NCBI GenBank assembly: GCA_963931105.1
Contig: OZ007004.1
Coordinates: 62,001-126,000 of the forward strand
Origin: UMGS1590 sp900552455
GTDB lineage: Bacteria; Bacillota; Peptococcia; Peptococcales; Peptococcaceae
Direction: 5' to 3'
DNA: 64,000 nt
The notes under the pieces were generated by a model, which ran no database searches, was not told the DNA's origin, and worked only from the letters and a program-made list of their open reading frames with translations. Positions 34,399 to 42,372 of this stretch are shown here, one piece after another (position 1 is the first letter of the stretch; every line of letters starts with the position of its first letter). The translations under genes were made by a program, and so were the position numbers.

Positions 34399-35658
34399 AT
34401 GATACTTTCTCCTGCGACCATCAGCGGCACGATCGCTGCCATTCCGTCGAAATCTGCGGCCCACCGTTTATTTATCGCCGCCAGTCTGGCGGACCGCCCT
34501 TCCCGCTGGCAGCTTTCGGCAAGCTCCATCGATATCGACACCACCCTCGCCTGCATGCAGGCGCTGGGCGCGGAAATCGTCCGTGAAAGCGAAAGCGTCA
34601 GCATCACCCCGATCACAGAAGCCTGGCGCGCTGCCACGATTGATTGCCAGGAAAGCGGCTCGACGCTGCGCTTCCTTTTGCCAGTGAGCGCTGCCCTCGG
34701 CACGAGCGCCGATTTCATTGGCCGCGGCCGACTGCCAGAGCGTCCCATTGCAGAAATCCTCAAGGTGCTGGAGCAGCTTGGCGCAACGACGACAAACGAT
34801 CACCTGCCGCTGACGATCAGTGGTCCGCTCCACGGCGGCGCAGTGGAATTGCCGGGACACATCTCCAGCCAGTACCTGACTGGCCTGCTCCTGGCGGCGC
34901 CGCTTTTGGACGAAGATCTGGACATCACCCTTTCAACGCCACTGCAGTCCCGTCCCTACATCGATCTGACACTGGACATTCTGCGCCGCTTCGGCGTAGA
35001 GGTTCGCGAAGACGGCAGCCACTTCCATGTTGCAGCCGACGCGCGCTACGTGCTGCCAGAAGGCGAAACAGCCATTGAAGGCGACTGGTCCAACGCTGCC
35101 TTCTTCCTCGCTGCCGGTGCGCTCTCTGCACCGGTGACAATGACCGGACTGGATCTCCACTCCAGCCAGGGCGACAAGGCCATCGTCGATCTGCTGCGCG
35201 GTTTCGGCGCAACAGTCGACTGCCACGAGGACGGTGCGATCACCGTCTCACCAGCGCCGCTCAGCGCCCAGACGATCTCCGTCAAGGAAATTCCAGATGC
35301 GCTGCCGATCCTCGCGGTGATCGCTGCACAGGCGGAAGGCACCACCGTCTTCACCGATATCGAGCGTTTGCGCCTCAAAGAAAGCGACCGCATCGCCACG
35401 ACGACGGCGCTGCTCGAAGCCATGGGCGTGCATTGCGAAAGCGACGCCCACGAAATGCGCGTCACTGGTGTGCCGCAGCTCCACGGCGGCTGCACCGTGT
35501 CGAGCGCCGGCGATCACCGCATCGCCATGGCCGCAGCGATCGCTGCACTGAACTGCGACGCGCCGGTCACGCTCACTGGCGCAGAAGCTGTGCGCAAATC
35601 GTATCCGCATTTTTTCCAAGATTATTCATCCCTGGGAGGTGTCTGCGATGGCATCTAG
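34399..35658 (+). CDS. aroA: 3-phosphoshikimate 1-carboxyvinyltransferase (EPSP synthase)
   Basis: The 419-residue enzyme has the EPSP synthase signatures: PSKSAAHRLFIAASLADRPS, CQESGSTLRFLLPVSAALG, SSQYLTGLLLAAPLL, and LKESDRI with GDHRIAMAAAI near the end. It joins shikimate 3-phosphate and phosphoenolpyruvate. The loop with SGSTLRF carries Ser-Thr rather than the NAGTA of plant-type enzymes. The start is two bases after the aroB stop. Confidence 0.97.
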   Translation: MILSPATISGTIAAIPSKSAAHRLFIAASLADRPSRWQLSASSIDIDTTLACMQALGAEIVRESESVSITPITEAWRAATIDCQESGSTLRFLLPVSAALGTSADFIGRGRLPERPIAEILKVLEQLGATTTNDHLPLTISGPLHGGAVELPGHISSQYLTGLLLAAPLLDEDLDITLSTPLQSRPYIDLTLDILRRFGVEVREDGSHFHVAADARYVLPEGETAIEGDWSNAAFFLAAGALSAPVTMTGLDLHSSQGDKAIVDLLRGFGATVDCHEDGAITVSPAPLSAQTISVKEIPDALPILAVIAAQAEGTTVFTDIERLRLKESDRIATTTALLEAMGVHCESDAHEMRVTGVPQLHGGCTVSSAGDHRIAMAAAIAALNCDAPVTLTGAEAVRKSYPHFFQDYSSLGGVCDGI

Positions 35659-36736
35659 TATTGGCAGCCATTATCGCTGCAGCGTTTTCGGCGAAAGCCA
35701 CGGCGAAATGATCGGCGTAGAGATCGACGGCATGCCGCCAGGCGAAGCCATCGACGAAGCAGAGCTGGCGCGTTTCATGGCGCGTCGCGCACCGGGCTCG
35801 AGCAAACTCACGACCCAGCGCAAGGAAGCTGACGCTGTGCATCTGGCAACTGGCGTGATGAACGGCGTGACCACTGGCTTCCCGCTGTTGGCCTATATTC
35901 TCAACACCAACCAGCGTTCGAAAGATTACAGCAATCTGCTCGATCATCCGCGCCCATCCCATGCCGACTACACCGCCTATGTCCATTACAAAGGCTTCGC
36001 CGACATGCGCGGCGGCGGTCATTTTTCCGGCAGACTCACAGCGCCGCTGTGCATCGCTGGCGGCATCGCCAAACAGATCCTGCGCCGCCGCGGCATTTAT
36101 ATTGGCGCCCAGCTTCTGCAGGTCGCAGATGTACGTGGCACCGCCTTTGACGCCATGCATGTGGATGCCGCCACCCTCGAAGGTATGGCTGAGCGCCCAT
36201 TTCCAACCCTCGACGAAAACGCCAGCGCCGCCATGCAGGAAGCGATCGCTGCAGCTTCCCGCGACGGCGACAGCGTCGGCGCGATCGTTCAGGGCGCAGC
36301 CATCGGCGTTCCCGTCGGGCTCGGCGGACCGATGTTCGACGGCGTCGAGAATCGTCTCGCACAGGCGCTCTTCGGTATTCCCGGCTGCAAGGGCGTGGAC
36401 TTCGGCGCTGGATTTGACAGTGTCTCCATGCGCGGCAGCCAGCACAACGATCCCTTCACCATGCAAAACGGCTGCGTCACGCCGCAGACCAACCACGCCG
36501 GCGGCATTCTCGGCGGCATCACCTCAGGTGCGCCGATCACTGTGCGCCTGGCGATGAAGCCAACCGCATCCATCGCCATGGAGCAGCAGACCGTTTCTCT
36601 CTCAAAAGAGATCGACGAGCCCCTTGTCATCACCGGTCGCCACGATCCCTGCATCGCCATTCGTGCCGTGCCTGTCGTAGAAGCTGTCATGGCCATTGTT
36701 CTTTTAGATTTGTTATTGGAGGAGCATGCATTATGA
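35648..36736 (+). CDS. aroC: Chorismate synthase
   Basis: The 362-residue protein has GSHYRCSVFGESHGEMIG, the signature RADYTA-like segment in the form HPRPSHADYTAYVHY, RGGGHFSGRLTAPLCIAG, and GILGGITSGAPI. It uses reduced FMN to make chorismate from EPSP. The ATG at 35648 follows GGGAGGTG and overlaps aroA by 11 bases. Confidence 0.97.
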   Translation: MASSIGSHYRCSVFGESHGEMIGVEIDGMPPGEAIDEAELARFMARRAPGSSKLTTQRKEADAVHLATGVMNGVTTGFPLLAYILNTNQRSKDYSNLLDHPRPSHADYTAYVHYKGFADMRGGGHFSGRLTAPLCIAGGIAKQILRRRGIYIGAQLLQVADVRGTAFDAMHVDAATLEGMAERPFPTLDENASAAMQEAIAAASRDGDSVGAIVQGAAIGVPVGLGGPMFDGVENRLAQALFGIPGCKGVDFGAGFDSVSMRGSQHNDPFTMQNGCVTPQTNHAGGILGGITSGAPITVRLAMKPTASIAMEQQTVSLSKEIDEPLVITGRHDPCIAIRAVPVVEAVMAIVLLDLLLEEHAL

Positions 36737-37869
36737 AAAATTTAGATGATATCCGCGTTGAGATCAACGCTGTCGATGAGGAGCTGCAGGCCCTCATCAT
36801 CAAACGCCTCGACCTGGCCAAGGACGTGGCAGAATATAAGAAAGCCAACAACCTGCCGATCCTTGATCGCGACCGCGAGCTCTGGATCCTCGACCATATC
36901 ACCGAGGACAAAAGCCCGGATCTCGTCGTGCCGCTGCGCGAAACCTACGAAACGCTTTTCCGCGTCGCCCGTCGTCGCCAGAGCCAGCTCATCGATCCAG
37001 ATGAAAGCTTCATCAACGGCATCAAAGCCACCTTCACCGACGACGCATTTCCAGCGACGAGCAGCGTCGCCATCAGCGGCGACCCTAACGATCTGCCCGT
37101 CGCCCAGGCGCTTTTCGACAATCCGCGCTGCATCAAGCTCAACAACGATATGAAGATCGTTGACGCCGTCAATCTCGGCCTCTGCCAGTATGGCATTCTG
37201 CCGATCGAAGACAACCGCTCCGGCGCCAAGGCGCTGACCTACGACCTGCTCCTCAAGAAAACCTGTCACATCGTCCGCGGCATCAAGGTGAATCTCCACT
37301 ACAAACTCGTCGCCGCCAACAATGTGCCATTCACCAGTCTCAAGACTGTGAAGGTGGATCGCCGTTCCTACTACCACTGCTCAGAATTTCTCGCCACGCT
37401 GAACTGCAACATCATTGAAACCGGCGCGGAAGATATCAACCGCGAACTCGCCGAGCCGAGCGACGATTTCGTCGCCTGGATCGTGCCAGCTCATCTCGAA
37501 GTGAGCGACAAGCTGCACGTGCTGCGTCAGGAAGTGGCCAATCCTGGTGACTACATCCGCTACATCTGCCTGGCCAAAACGCCACGCATCCATCCAGACG
37601 CTGAAAGCATCAGCCTCATGCTCTCGGTGCCAAACGTTTCCGGTGGGCTCGACGAAGTGCTCTCGCCGCTGGCGGCCCTCGGCATCAACCTGACGCTCCT
37701 CGAAAGCCGTCCGATCGTGGATGGCAACCACACCACCCACCGCTTCTTCATGGATATGGACGCCGACATCCGCACGCCGCAGGTGCAGGCCATCGTCAAC
37801 CAGCTTTCCCGCGACTGCCCGGCATTCAGCCTGCTCGGCGCCTATAAAAATGTGGAGATCGAGCTATGA
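36733..37869 (+). CDS. pheA: Chorismate mutase fused to a divergent prephenate dehydratase/ACT region
   Basis: Residues 1-85 are an AroQ chorismate mutase with the expected active-site pattern (IRVEIN, KRLDLAKDVAEYKK, ILDRDRE, RRRQSQL). The middle resembles prephenate dehydratase (LCQYGILPIEDNRSGAKALT), but the usual GxxGAYS start is replaced by SGDPNDLPVA and the catalytic TRF motif reads IRY (GDYIRYICLAK). The C-terminal ACT domain keeps GINLTLLESRP, which binds phenylalanine. The mutase should work; dehydratase activity is doubtful. The start overlaps the aroC stop by four bases. Confidence 0.85.
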   Translation: MKNLDDIRVEINAVDEELQALIIKRLDLAKDVAEYKKANNLPILDRDRELWILDHITEDKSPDLVVPLRETYETLFRVARRRQSQLIDPDESFINGIKATFTDDAFPATSSVAISGDPNDLPVAQALFDNPRCIKLNNDMKIVDAVNLGLCQYGILPIEDNRSGAKALTYDLLLKKTCHIVRGIKVNLHYKLVAANNVPFTSLKTVKVDRRSYYHCSEFLATLNCNIIETGAEDINRELAEPSDDFVAWIVPAHLEVSDKLHVLRQEVANPGDYIRYICLAKTPRIHPDAESISLMLSVPNVSGGLDEVLSPLAALGINLTLLESRPIVDGNHTTHRFFMDMDADIRTPQVQAIVNQLSRDCPAFSLLGAYKNVEIEL

Positions 37870-39101
37870 GCTACGGACTCCTCGGGCGTACGCTCGGCCA
37901 CAGCTTTTCGCCGCAGATCCACGCGCAGATCGCTGATTACGACTACGATCTTTTCGAGGTGGAACCGGCGGACATCACCAGCTTTTTTGAAGGTGGCAAC
38001 TGGCGCGGCGTCAATGTCACGATTCCTTACAAAGAAACCGTGCTCCCTTATTGCGATGAGATCAGCGAGCAGGCGCAGCGCATCGGCTGCGTGAACACGC
38101 TGGTGCACCGCGCTGACGGCACGCTCTTTGGCACGAACACCGACTACGACGGCCTGTCCTTTGCGCTGGACAACGCCGGCATCGTGATCCGCGAGCGAAA
38201 ATGCCTCGTCCTCGGCAACGGCGCCACGTCAAAAACCGTTTGCACCGTTCTCGCCGACAAGGGCGCGCGGGAGATCGTCGTCTTTGGCCGCCACGACGCC
38301 GTGCCTTACACAGAGATCCCGCTGCACCACGACGCGGAAGTCATCGTCAACGCCACGCCCGTCGGCATGTACCCAAACAACGGCGCGCGGCTCATCGATC
38401 TGGACGGCTTCGCTCATCTTGAAGCCTGCTTCGACGTCATTTACAACCCGCATCGCAGTCAATTTCTTCTCGACGCCGAGCGTCGCGGCGTGATCACCTG
38501 CGATGGGCTGCCAATGCTCGTGGCCCAGGCTGTCTACGCCGCTGTGCATTTCATTGGCCTCGCTGATCCAGCAGAAAAGATCGCACCCATCCTTGCAAAA
38601 ATGCGCGCCGACGACGAAAACATCGTGCTCATCGGCATGCCTGGCGTCGGCAAGACCACCATCGGTGAAGCCCTTGCTGCCAAACTCGGGCGTAGCTTTG
38701 TCGACATCGACAGCGCCATCGAAGAAAAATACGGCAGCGTGCCTGATTACATCAACAACCACGGCGTCGACGCTTTTCGCACCATTGAAAGTGAAACCAT
38801 CGCCGAGATCGGCAAGCAGCACGGCCTCGTCATCGCCACCGGCGGCGGAGCGCCGACGATCCCTGCCAACAAAGATCTCCTGCGCCAGAACGGGCGTATC
38901 TACTGGCTCACGCGCGCGCTGGAGGAGCTGCCGACCGACGGTCGTCCGCTTTCTGCCGGCGGGATCGAAACGCTGCGCCGTCTTTTTGACGAACGCAAAT
39001 CCTGCTACGCCGATTTCGCCGACGTGACGATCGCAAACGACGACGTCGACACCGCCGTCTCACAGATATTGGAGGATTTCCATGAAGCTATGCATCATTA
39101 A
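37866..39101 (+). CDS. aroEK: Shikimate dehydrogenase-shikimate kinase fusion
   Basis: Residues 1-245 are AroE: GRTLGHSFSPQIH, GVNVTIPYKE with the catalytic Lys, NTDYDG, and the NADP-binding VLGNGATSKT. After a short linker (ILAKMRADDEN), residues 255-411 are AroK: GMPGVGKTTIGEALA, DIDSAIE and ATGGGAPT. One chain would therefore reduce dehydroshikimate and phosphorylate shikimate. The fusion replaces two genes in the operon. It starts four bases inside the pheA end and overlaps aroQ. Confidence 0.95.
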   Translation: MSYGLLGRTLGHSFSPQIHAQIADYDYDLFEVEPADITSFFEGGNWRGVNVTIPYKETVLPYCDEISEQAQRIGCVNTLVHRADGTLFGTNTDYDGLSFALDNAGIVIRERKCLVLGNGATSKTVCTVLADKGAREIVVFGRHDAVPYTEIPLHHDAEVIVNATPVGMYPNNGARLIDLDGFAHLEACFDVIYNPHRSQFLLDAERRGVITCDGLPMLVAQAVYAAVHFIGLADPAEKIAPILAKMRADDENIVLIGMPGVGKTTIGEALAAKLGRSFVDIDSAIEEKYGSVPDYINNHGVDAFRTIESETIAEIGKQHGLVIATGGGAPTIPANKDLLRQNGRIYWLTRALEELPTDGRPLSAGGIETLRRLFDERKSCYADFADVTIANDDVDTAVSQILEDFHEAMHH

Positions 39102-39516
39102 CGGGCCAAATCTCAATATGCTCGGCATCCGCGAGCCAGACATCTACGGCCGCACCACCTACGCCGATCTCTGCGCGCTGATCGAAAACCACGCGCAGGC
39201 GCGCGGCGTCGACATCGAGATCTACCAGAGCAACCACGAAGGTGACCTCGTCGACAAGATCCAGTCCTGCTACGAAAACGCAGACGGCATCGTCATCAAT
39301 CCTGCTGCCTACACCCACACCTCTGTGGCGCTGTTGGACGCTGTGAAAGCCGTTGGGATTCCAACAGTAGAGATCCACATCTCCGATGTCAGCCAGCGCG
39401 AAGAGTTTCGCCAGGTAAGCTACATCCGCCCCGCCTGCTGCAAGACCATCACCGGCCACGGCATCCAGGGATACATCGAAGCGATGGATCATCTGCTGGA
39501 TGAGGTGCTCGCATAG
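39082..39516 (+). CDS. aroQ: Type II 3-dehydroquinate dehydratase
   Basis: The 144-residue protein has the type II start INGPNLNMLGIREPDIYG, the lid region, and NPAAYTHTSVAL then EIHISDVSQREEFR with the catalytic His. It dehydrates 3-dehydroquinate to dehydroshikimate. The ATG overlaps the aroEK end by 20 bases and follows GGAGG. It is the last gene of the operon; the natural terminator behind it has been split by an insertion sequence. Confidence 0.96.
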   Translation: MKLCIINGPNLNMLGIREPDIYGRTTYADLCALIENHAQARGVDIEIYQSNHEGDLVDKIQSCYENADGIVINPAAYTHTSVALLDAVKAVGIPTVEIHISDVSQREEFRQVSYIRPACCKTITGHGIQGYIEAMDHLLDEVLA

Positions 39517-39529
39517 TAAGCACAACAAC

Positions 39530-39549
39530 AAAAGCCTTTGTTCGACAGT
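39530..39549 (+). terminator. Left arm of the aroQ terminator, interrupted by the IS element
   Basis: This arm pairs with 41283-41301 (ACTGTCGACAAAGGCTTTT) apart from one extra T. The intact hairpin would have a TTCT loop and T runs on both sides, serving aroQ and the convergent CPBP gene. The insertion sits exactly in the loop. Confidence 0.85.
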
Positions 39550-39637
39550 TTCTGAACCGCCCCCTGTCAAGTAGATAGGGTAAATAACAAAAATATTGCT
39601 TCAAACGAACTGGAATCCATCTCAGGGTTCCAGTTTT

Positions 39638-40495
39638 TTAGTTGCTCATTTCCATTCTTCTTCGGTATTCCAATGGCGGCAAACGATCCAATCTTCGCTG
39701 TCGCCGTTTGTTATTGTAATAGTAGATGAATTCTTCTATCGCTCTCTCTAAACTTTCATAGTCATCAAAGGTGTTAAGGTAGTACATCTCTGCTTTCAGT
39801 ATTCCCCAAAATCCTTCCATTGGTCCATTATCGATACATTTTCCTTTCCTGGACATGCTCTGTACCATGCCTGCTGCATGGAGCTTCAACTTGAAGCTTT
39901 TACTGGTGTACTGAAACCCTCGGTCGCTATGAATCATGGGATGTGCATTGGGATATTTCTCCAAGGCGAGATCAAGGGTTGTAAGTACGAGATGGTTGTT
40001 GTTGCTCCCGCCTATGGCATAGGCAACGACATCGTTGGCTTTCAGATCAAGAATGGCGCTGAGATAGAGTTTCTGCCCATTGCCATAGGCCATTTCTGTG
40101 ACATCTGTGAGCCATTTTTCGTTTGTGTGTTCTGCAGTAAAGTCTCTTGCCAGTATGTTTTCTGCGATCTGTTCTTCTGTATGGTATTGGTAAGCTGGCT
40201 TCTTGCGGCGAATGATCGCCTGTAATCCTGCAAGCTTTGCCAGGCGATGGAATCGTTTCTCGTTGTACTGTGTCCCATGGGTCTCGTTGTACTCATCCAT
40301 GATCCTGCGATAGCCATAGGTTTTGTTGTGGTTTTCATAGATGGTGACCATTTCAGCAAGGATCTCCCCATTTAAGATCTCACTGGCACTTTTCTCACGT
40401 TTCTTCCATTTGTAATAGCTGGATGGATTCAGGGAAAGGGCGCGGCAAAGTTCTGCTACGGTATATTCTGCCCCATCGTTTAATTCAACGATCAC
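39638..40495 (-). CDS. IS3-family transposase OrfB (rve integrase core)
   Basis: The 285-residue part starting at GTG has an HTH_21-like segment (YGYRRIMDEYNETHG) and an integrase core with the DDE residues in WLTDVTEM, HSDRGFQYTS and the Glu of GPMEGFWGILKAEMYY. The frame stays open upstream past the A7 run at 40555-40561, so it is probably made mainly as an OrfA-OrfB fusion by -1 frameshifting. No catalytic residue is missing. Confidence 0.92.
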   Translation of the reverse strand: MIVELNDGAEYTVAELCRALSLNPSSYYKWKKREKSASEILNGEILAEMVTIYENHNKTYGYRRIMDEYNETHGTQYNEKRFHRLAKLAGLQAIIRRKKPAYQYHTEEQIAENILARDFTAEHTNEKWLTDVTEMAYGNGQKLYLSAILDLKANDVVAYAIGGSNNNHLVLTTLDLALEKYPNAHPMIHSDRGFQYTSKSFKLKLHAAGMVQSMSRKGKCIDNGPMEGFWGILKAEMYYLNTFDDYESLERAIEEFIYYYNNKRRQRRLDRLPPLEYRRRMEMSN

Positions 40496-40524
40496 CAGAT
40501 ATTTATCCTCCTGACGTACGCCGC

Positions 40525-41208
40525 TCAGCGTCGCCTCCTTTCTATTTCCTCTAATTTTTTTATGATAGCCAGCTCCACTTCGAGTCGTCTGTTTTCGGCT
40601 TTTAATAATCTGTTCTCAGCCCTCAGACGATCATTTTCATCCATTTCAGATTCAGGTTTCTTTCGCCCACGATTGTCTACCAATCCCTCGATCCCTTTTT
40701 CTTCGTATTTTCGTACCCAGCTATAGATCTGATTGTAGCTCACAGTATATTTTTGGCACGTTAGCCGGTAATCTTTTCCATGCTCCATGCAATAACTGAC
40801 GATCTCAATGCGTTCATCCAGCGTCGTTTTTCTTCCTTTGGTCATCGTGATCTCACTCCCATGGCCGCGATGCGACCGAAAATCATTATGACCATTATAC
40901 AACTTGATCCAATCTCGGAGTTGTGTTCTTGACCGGATATGGAATCTATTGCAAATATCTTGTTGGCTGCCTTCACCAGCAAGGTAGGCTTCCACAGCCT
41001 GACGCTTGAGATCTGCTGGATAATAGGTATTCTTGGCGGGAGAACGTAATACATCTTCGCCCCGACTGTTGTAAAGACTGACAGCGGCACGAAGAGAGGA
41101 CTCAGCTATCCCATATTTATTGGCTATGGATGATAGGCTGCTTTTTCCATCCAGGTATTCTTTAACGGCCGCTATTCGTTCCTGGGTTGTTAATTTAGTA
41201 TTGCGCAT
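40525..41208 (-). CDS. IS3-family transposase OrfA (HTH protein)
   Basis: The 227-residue protein has two to three helix-turn-helix units (TTQERIAAVKEYLDGKSS; QAVEAYLAGEGSQQDICNRF; YRLTCQKYTVSYNQIYSWVR) and a C-terminal coiled coil (NRLLKAENRRLEVELAIIKK). It binds the IS ends. The frameshift site lies in its last codons, followed by an AGGAGG stimulator-like sequence. Confidence 0.9.
   Translation of the reverse strand: MRNTKLTTQERIAAVKEYLDGKSSLSSIANKYGIAESSLRAAVSLYNSRGEDVLRSPAKNTYYPADLKRQAVEAYLAGEGSQQDICNRFHIRSRTQLRDWIKLYNGHNDFRSHRGHGSEITMTKGRKTTLDERIEIVSYCMEHGKDYRLTCQKYTVSYNQIYSWVRKYEEKGIEGLVDNRGRKKPESEMDENDRLRAENRLLKAENRRLEVELAIIKKLEEIERRRR
40555..40561 (-). promoter_or_regulatory. Probable -1 frameshift site of the IS element
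   Basis: A run of seven As on the minus strand in ATC-ATA-AAA-AAA-TTA. Slipping back one base joins OrfA to the open OrfB frame. AAAGGAGG follows about 20 bases later. Confidence 0.65.
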
Positions 41209-41308
41209 AATAATAGCTCCCCATAGTGTAGGCTCGATTTTTGTTATTTCGAGTATCTACTCTATGGGGAGCTTATCATTCTACTGTCGACAAAGGCTTT
41301 TTCTTCTT

Positions 41309-42262
41309 TTAGCCAATTCTCGTAAAGCCCATCGTGATCATCGCCAGTTCCATGAGCAGGAAGAGCCAGAAGCTTGGCACGGTCCAAAGGACGGGGATGA
41401 CGCCCTGGCGGGTACGATTGTCGGCGATATAGGCGGCGATGGCGCGGCGGTTTTTCAGCAGGACGAGGATGCCGAGGAGGCCAAAGCCGACGGTGACGAC
41501 CATGTGCACAGGGTCCTGAAGGGTGTTCGGCAGGAGGCCGACGAAGCGGGCGAGCATGTCGCTGATGAGGAAGTTGTTGATGATGTGGAAGACGACGGCC
41601 CACTTGAAGCCGTATTCCATGGCGATGTAGCCGAGGAGCAAGCCGCAGCAGAAGGCGAAAAGGCCCTGGCTGATGTCGCCGTGGAAGATGCCGAAGAGGG
41701 CGGCGGAGACGACGATGGCGAAAAACTTGCCGTATTTGGCGAGGTTTTTCATGACGACGCCGCGGAAGATGATCTCTTCAACGATGGGGCCGAGGAAGGC
41801 GGTGTAGAGGAACATGGTCAGGGTTGGCTGCATGTTGCTGAGGCTGTCAGTGGTGGTGCTGAGGGTGTAGCCCAGCTGGCTGGCAATCCATTTGATGGCT
41901 GGATCGGCGAAGATGAACAGGAGCTGGAAACTGAAAAGCAATAGGACGCCACTTGCGAGAACGCGAAGGGTCATGTGCCCGGTGGCGCCTGTCTCGAGGT
42001 CGCTGGCGAGTCTGCTGCGGCGGTTGGCAAGGATGAAGAGCACGCCGATGGCGAGGGCGACGAGGGAATGCAGGCCGGATTGCTGCATGATGAGGGACTG
42101 GACTTTTTCCAGGGAAATGTCGCCGTCAGTGCCCATTTCTGCGGCGGTGGCAATGATCATTGCGGCAAAGGTCACGAGGGTGAAAATCAGCGTATAGATG
42201 AGGACGAAGCGATGGGTGCGGCCGAGGTTTCTGCGCACGTCGTGTTTTTCTTCTCTTGTCAT
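41309..42262 (-). CDS. CPBP family intramembrane metalloprotease
   Basis: The 317-residue membrane protein has the CPBP motifs EEIIFRGVVMKNL, HGDISQGLFAF and FHIINNFLI, and about eight membrane spans. It lies behind a LytTR/GHKL two-component pair on the same strand, a context often seen for bacteriocin immunity or peptide-processing proteases. A terminator separates it from that pair. The ATG at 42262 follows AAGGAG; the frame is open far upstream but only as antisense to the kinase gene. Confidence 0.88.
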   Translation of the reverse strand: MTREEKHDVRRNLGRTHRFVLIYTLIFTLVTFAAMIIATAAEMGTDGDISLEKVQSLIMQQSGLHSLVALAIGVLFILANRRSRLASDLETGATGHMTLRVLASGVLLLFSFQLLFIFADPAIKWIASQLGYTLSTTTDSLSNMQPTLTMFLYTAFLGPIVEEIIFRGVVMKNLAKYGKFFAIVVSAALFGIFHGDISQGLFAFCCGLLLGYIAMEYGFKWAVVFHIINNFLISDMLARFVGLLPNTLQDPVHMVVTVGFGLLGILVLLKNRRAIAAYIADNRTRQGVIPVLWTVPSFWLFLLMELAMITMGFTRIG

Positions 42263-42313
42263 GATGGTGAATCTCCTTCCGGTTATTGGTTGATTTGTTG
42301 AGCTGATGATAGC

Positions 42314-42348
42314 ATAAAAAAACGCGACACACGGAAATGTGTCGCGAG
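42314..42348 (-). terminator. Terminator of the two-component operon
   Basis: CGCGACACA and its complement around TTTCCG, followed on the minus strand by TTTTTTT. Confidence 0.85.
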
Positions 42349-42372
42349 ATGTCACGCCAGGGGCGCGAAATG

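Larger units (their letters stand above)
39553..41278 (-). mobile_element. IS3-family insertion sequence (IS150-like organisation)
   Basis: The 1726-base element runs from TGA to TCA, with imperfect terminal repeats of about 40 bases that share AGTAGATA and AAATAACAAAAAT. It is flanked by a TTC direct repeat (39550-39552 and 41279-41281). Two reading frames encode OrfA and a DDE transposase OrfB, linked by a probable -1 frameshift. Both frames are intact, so the element may still be active. Confidence 0.9.
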
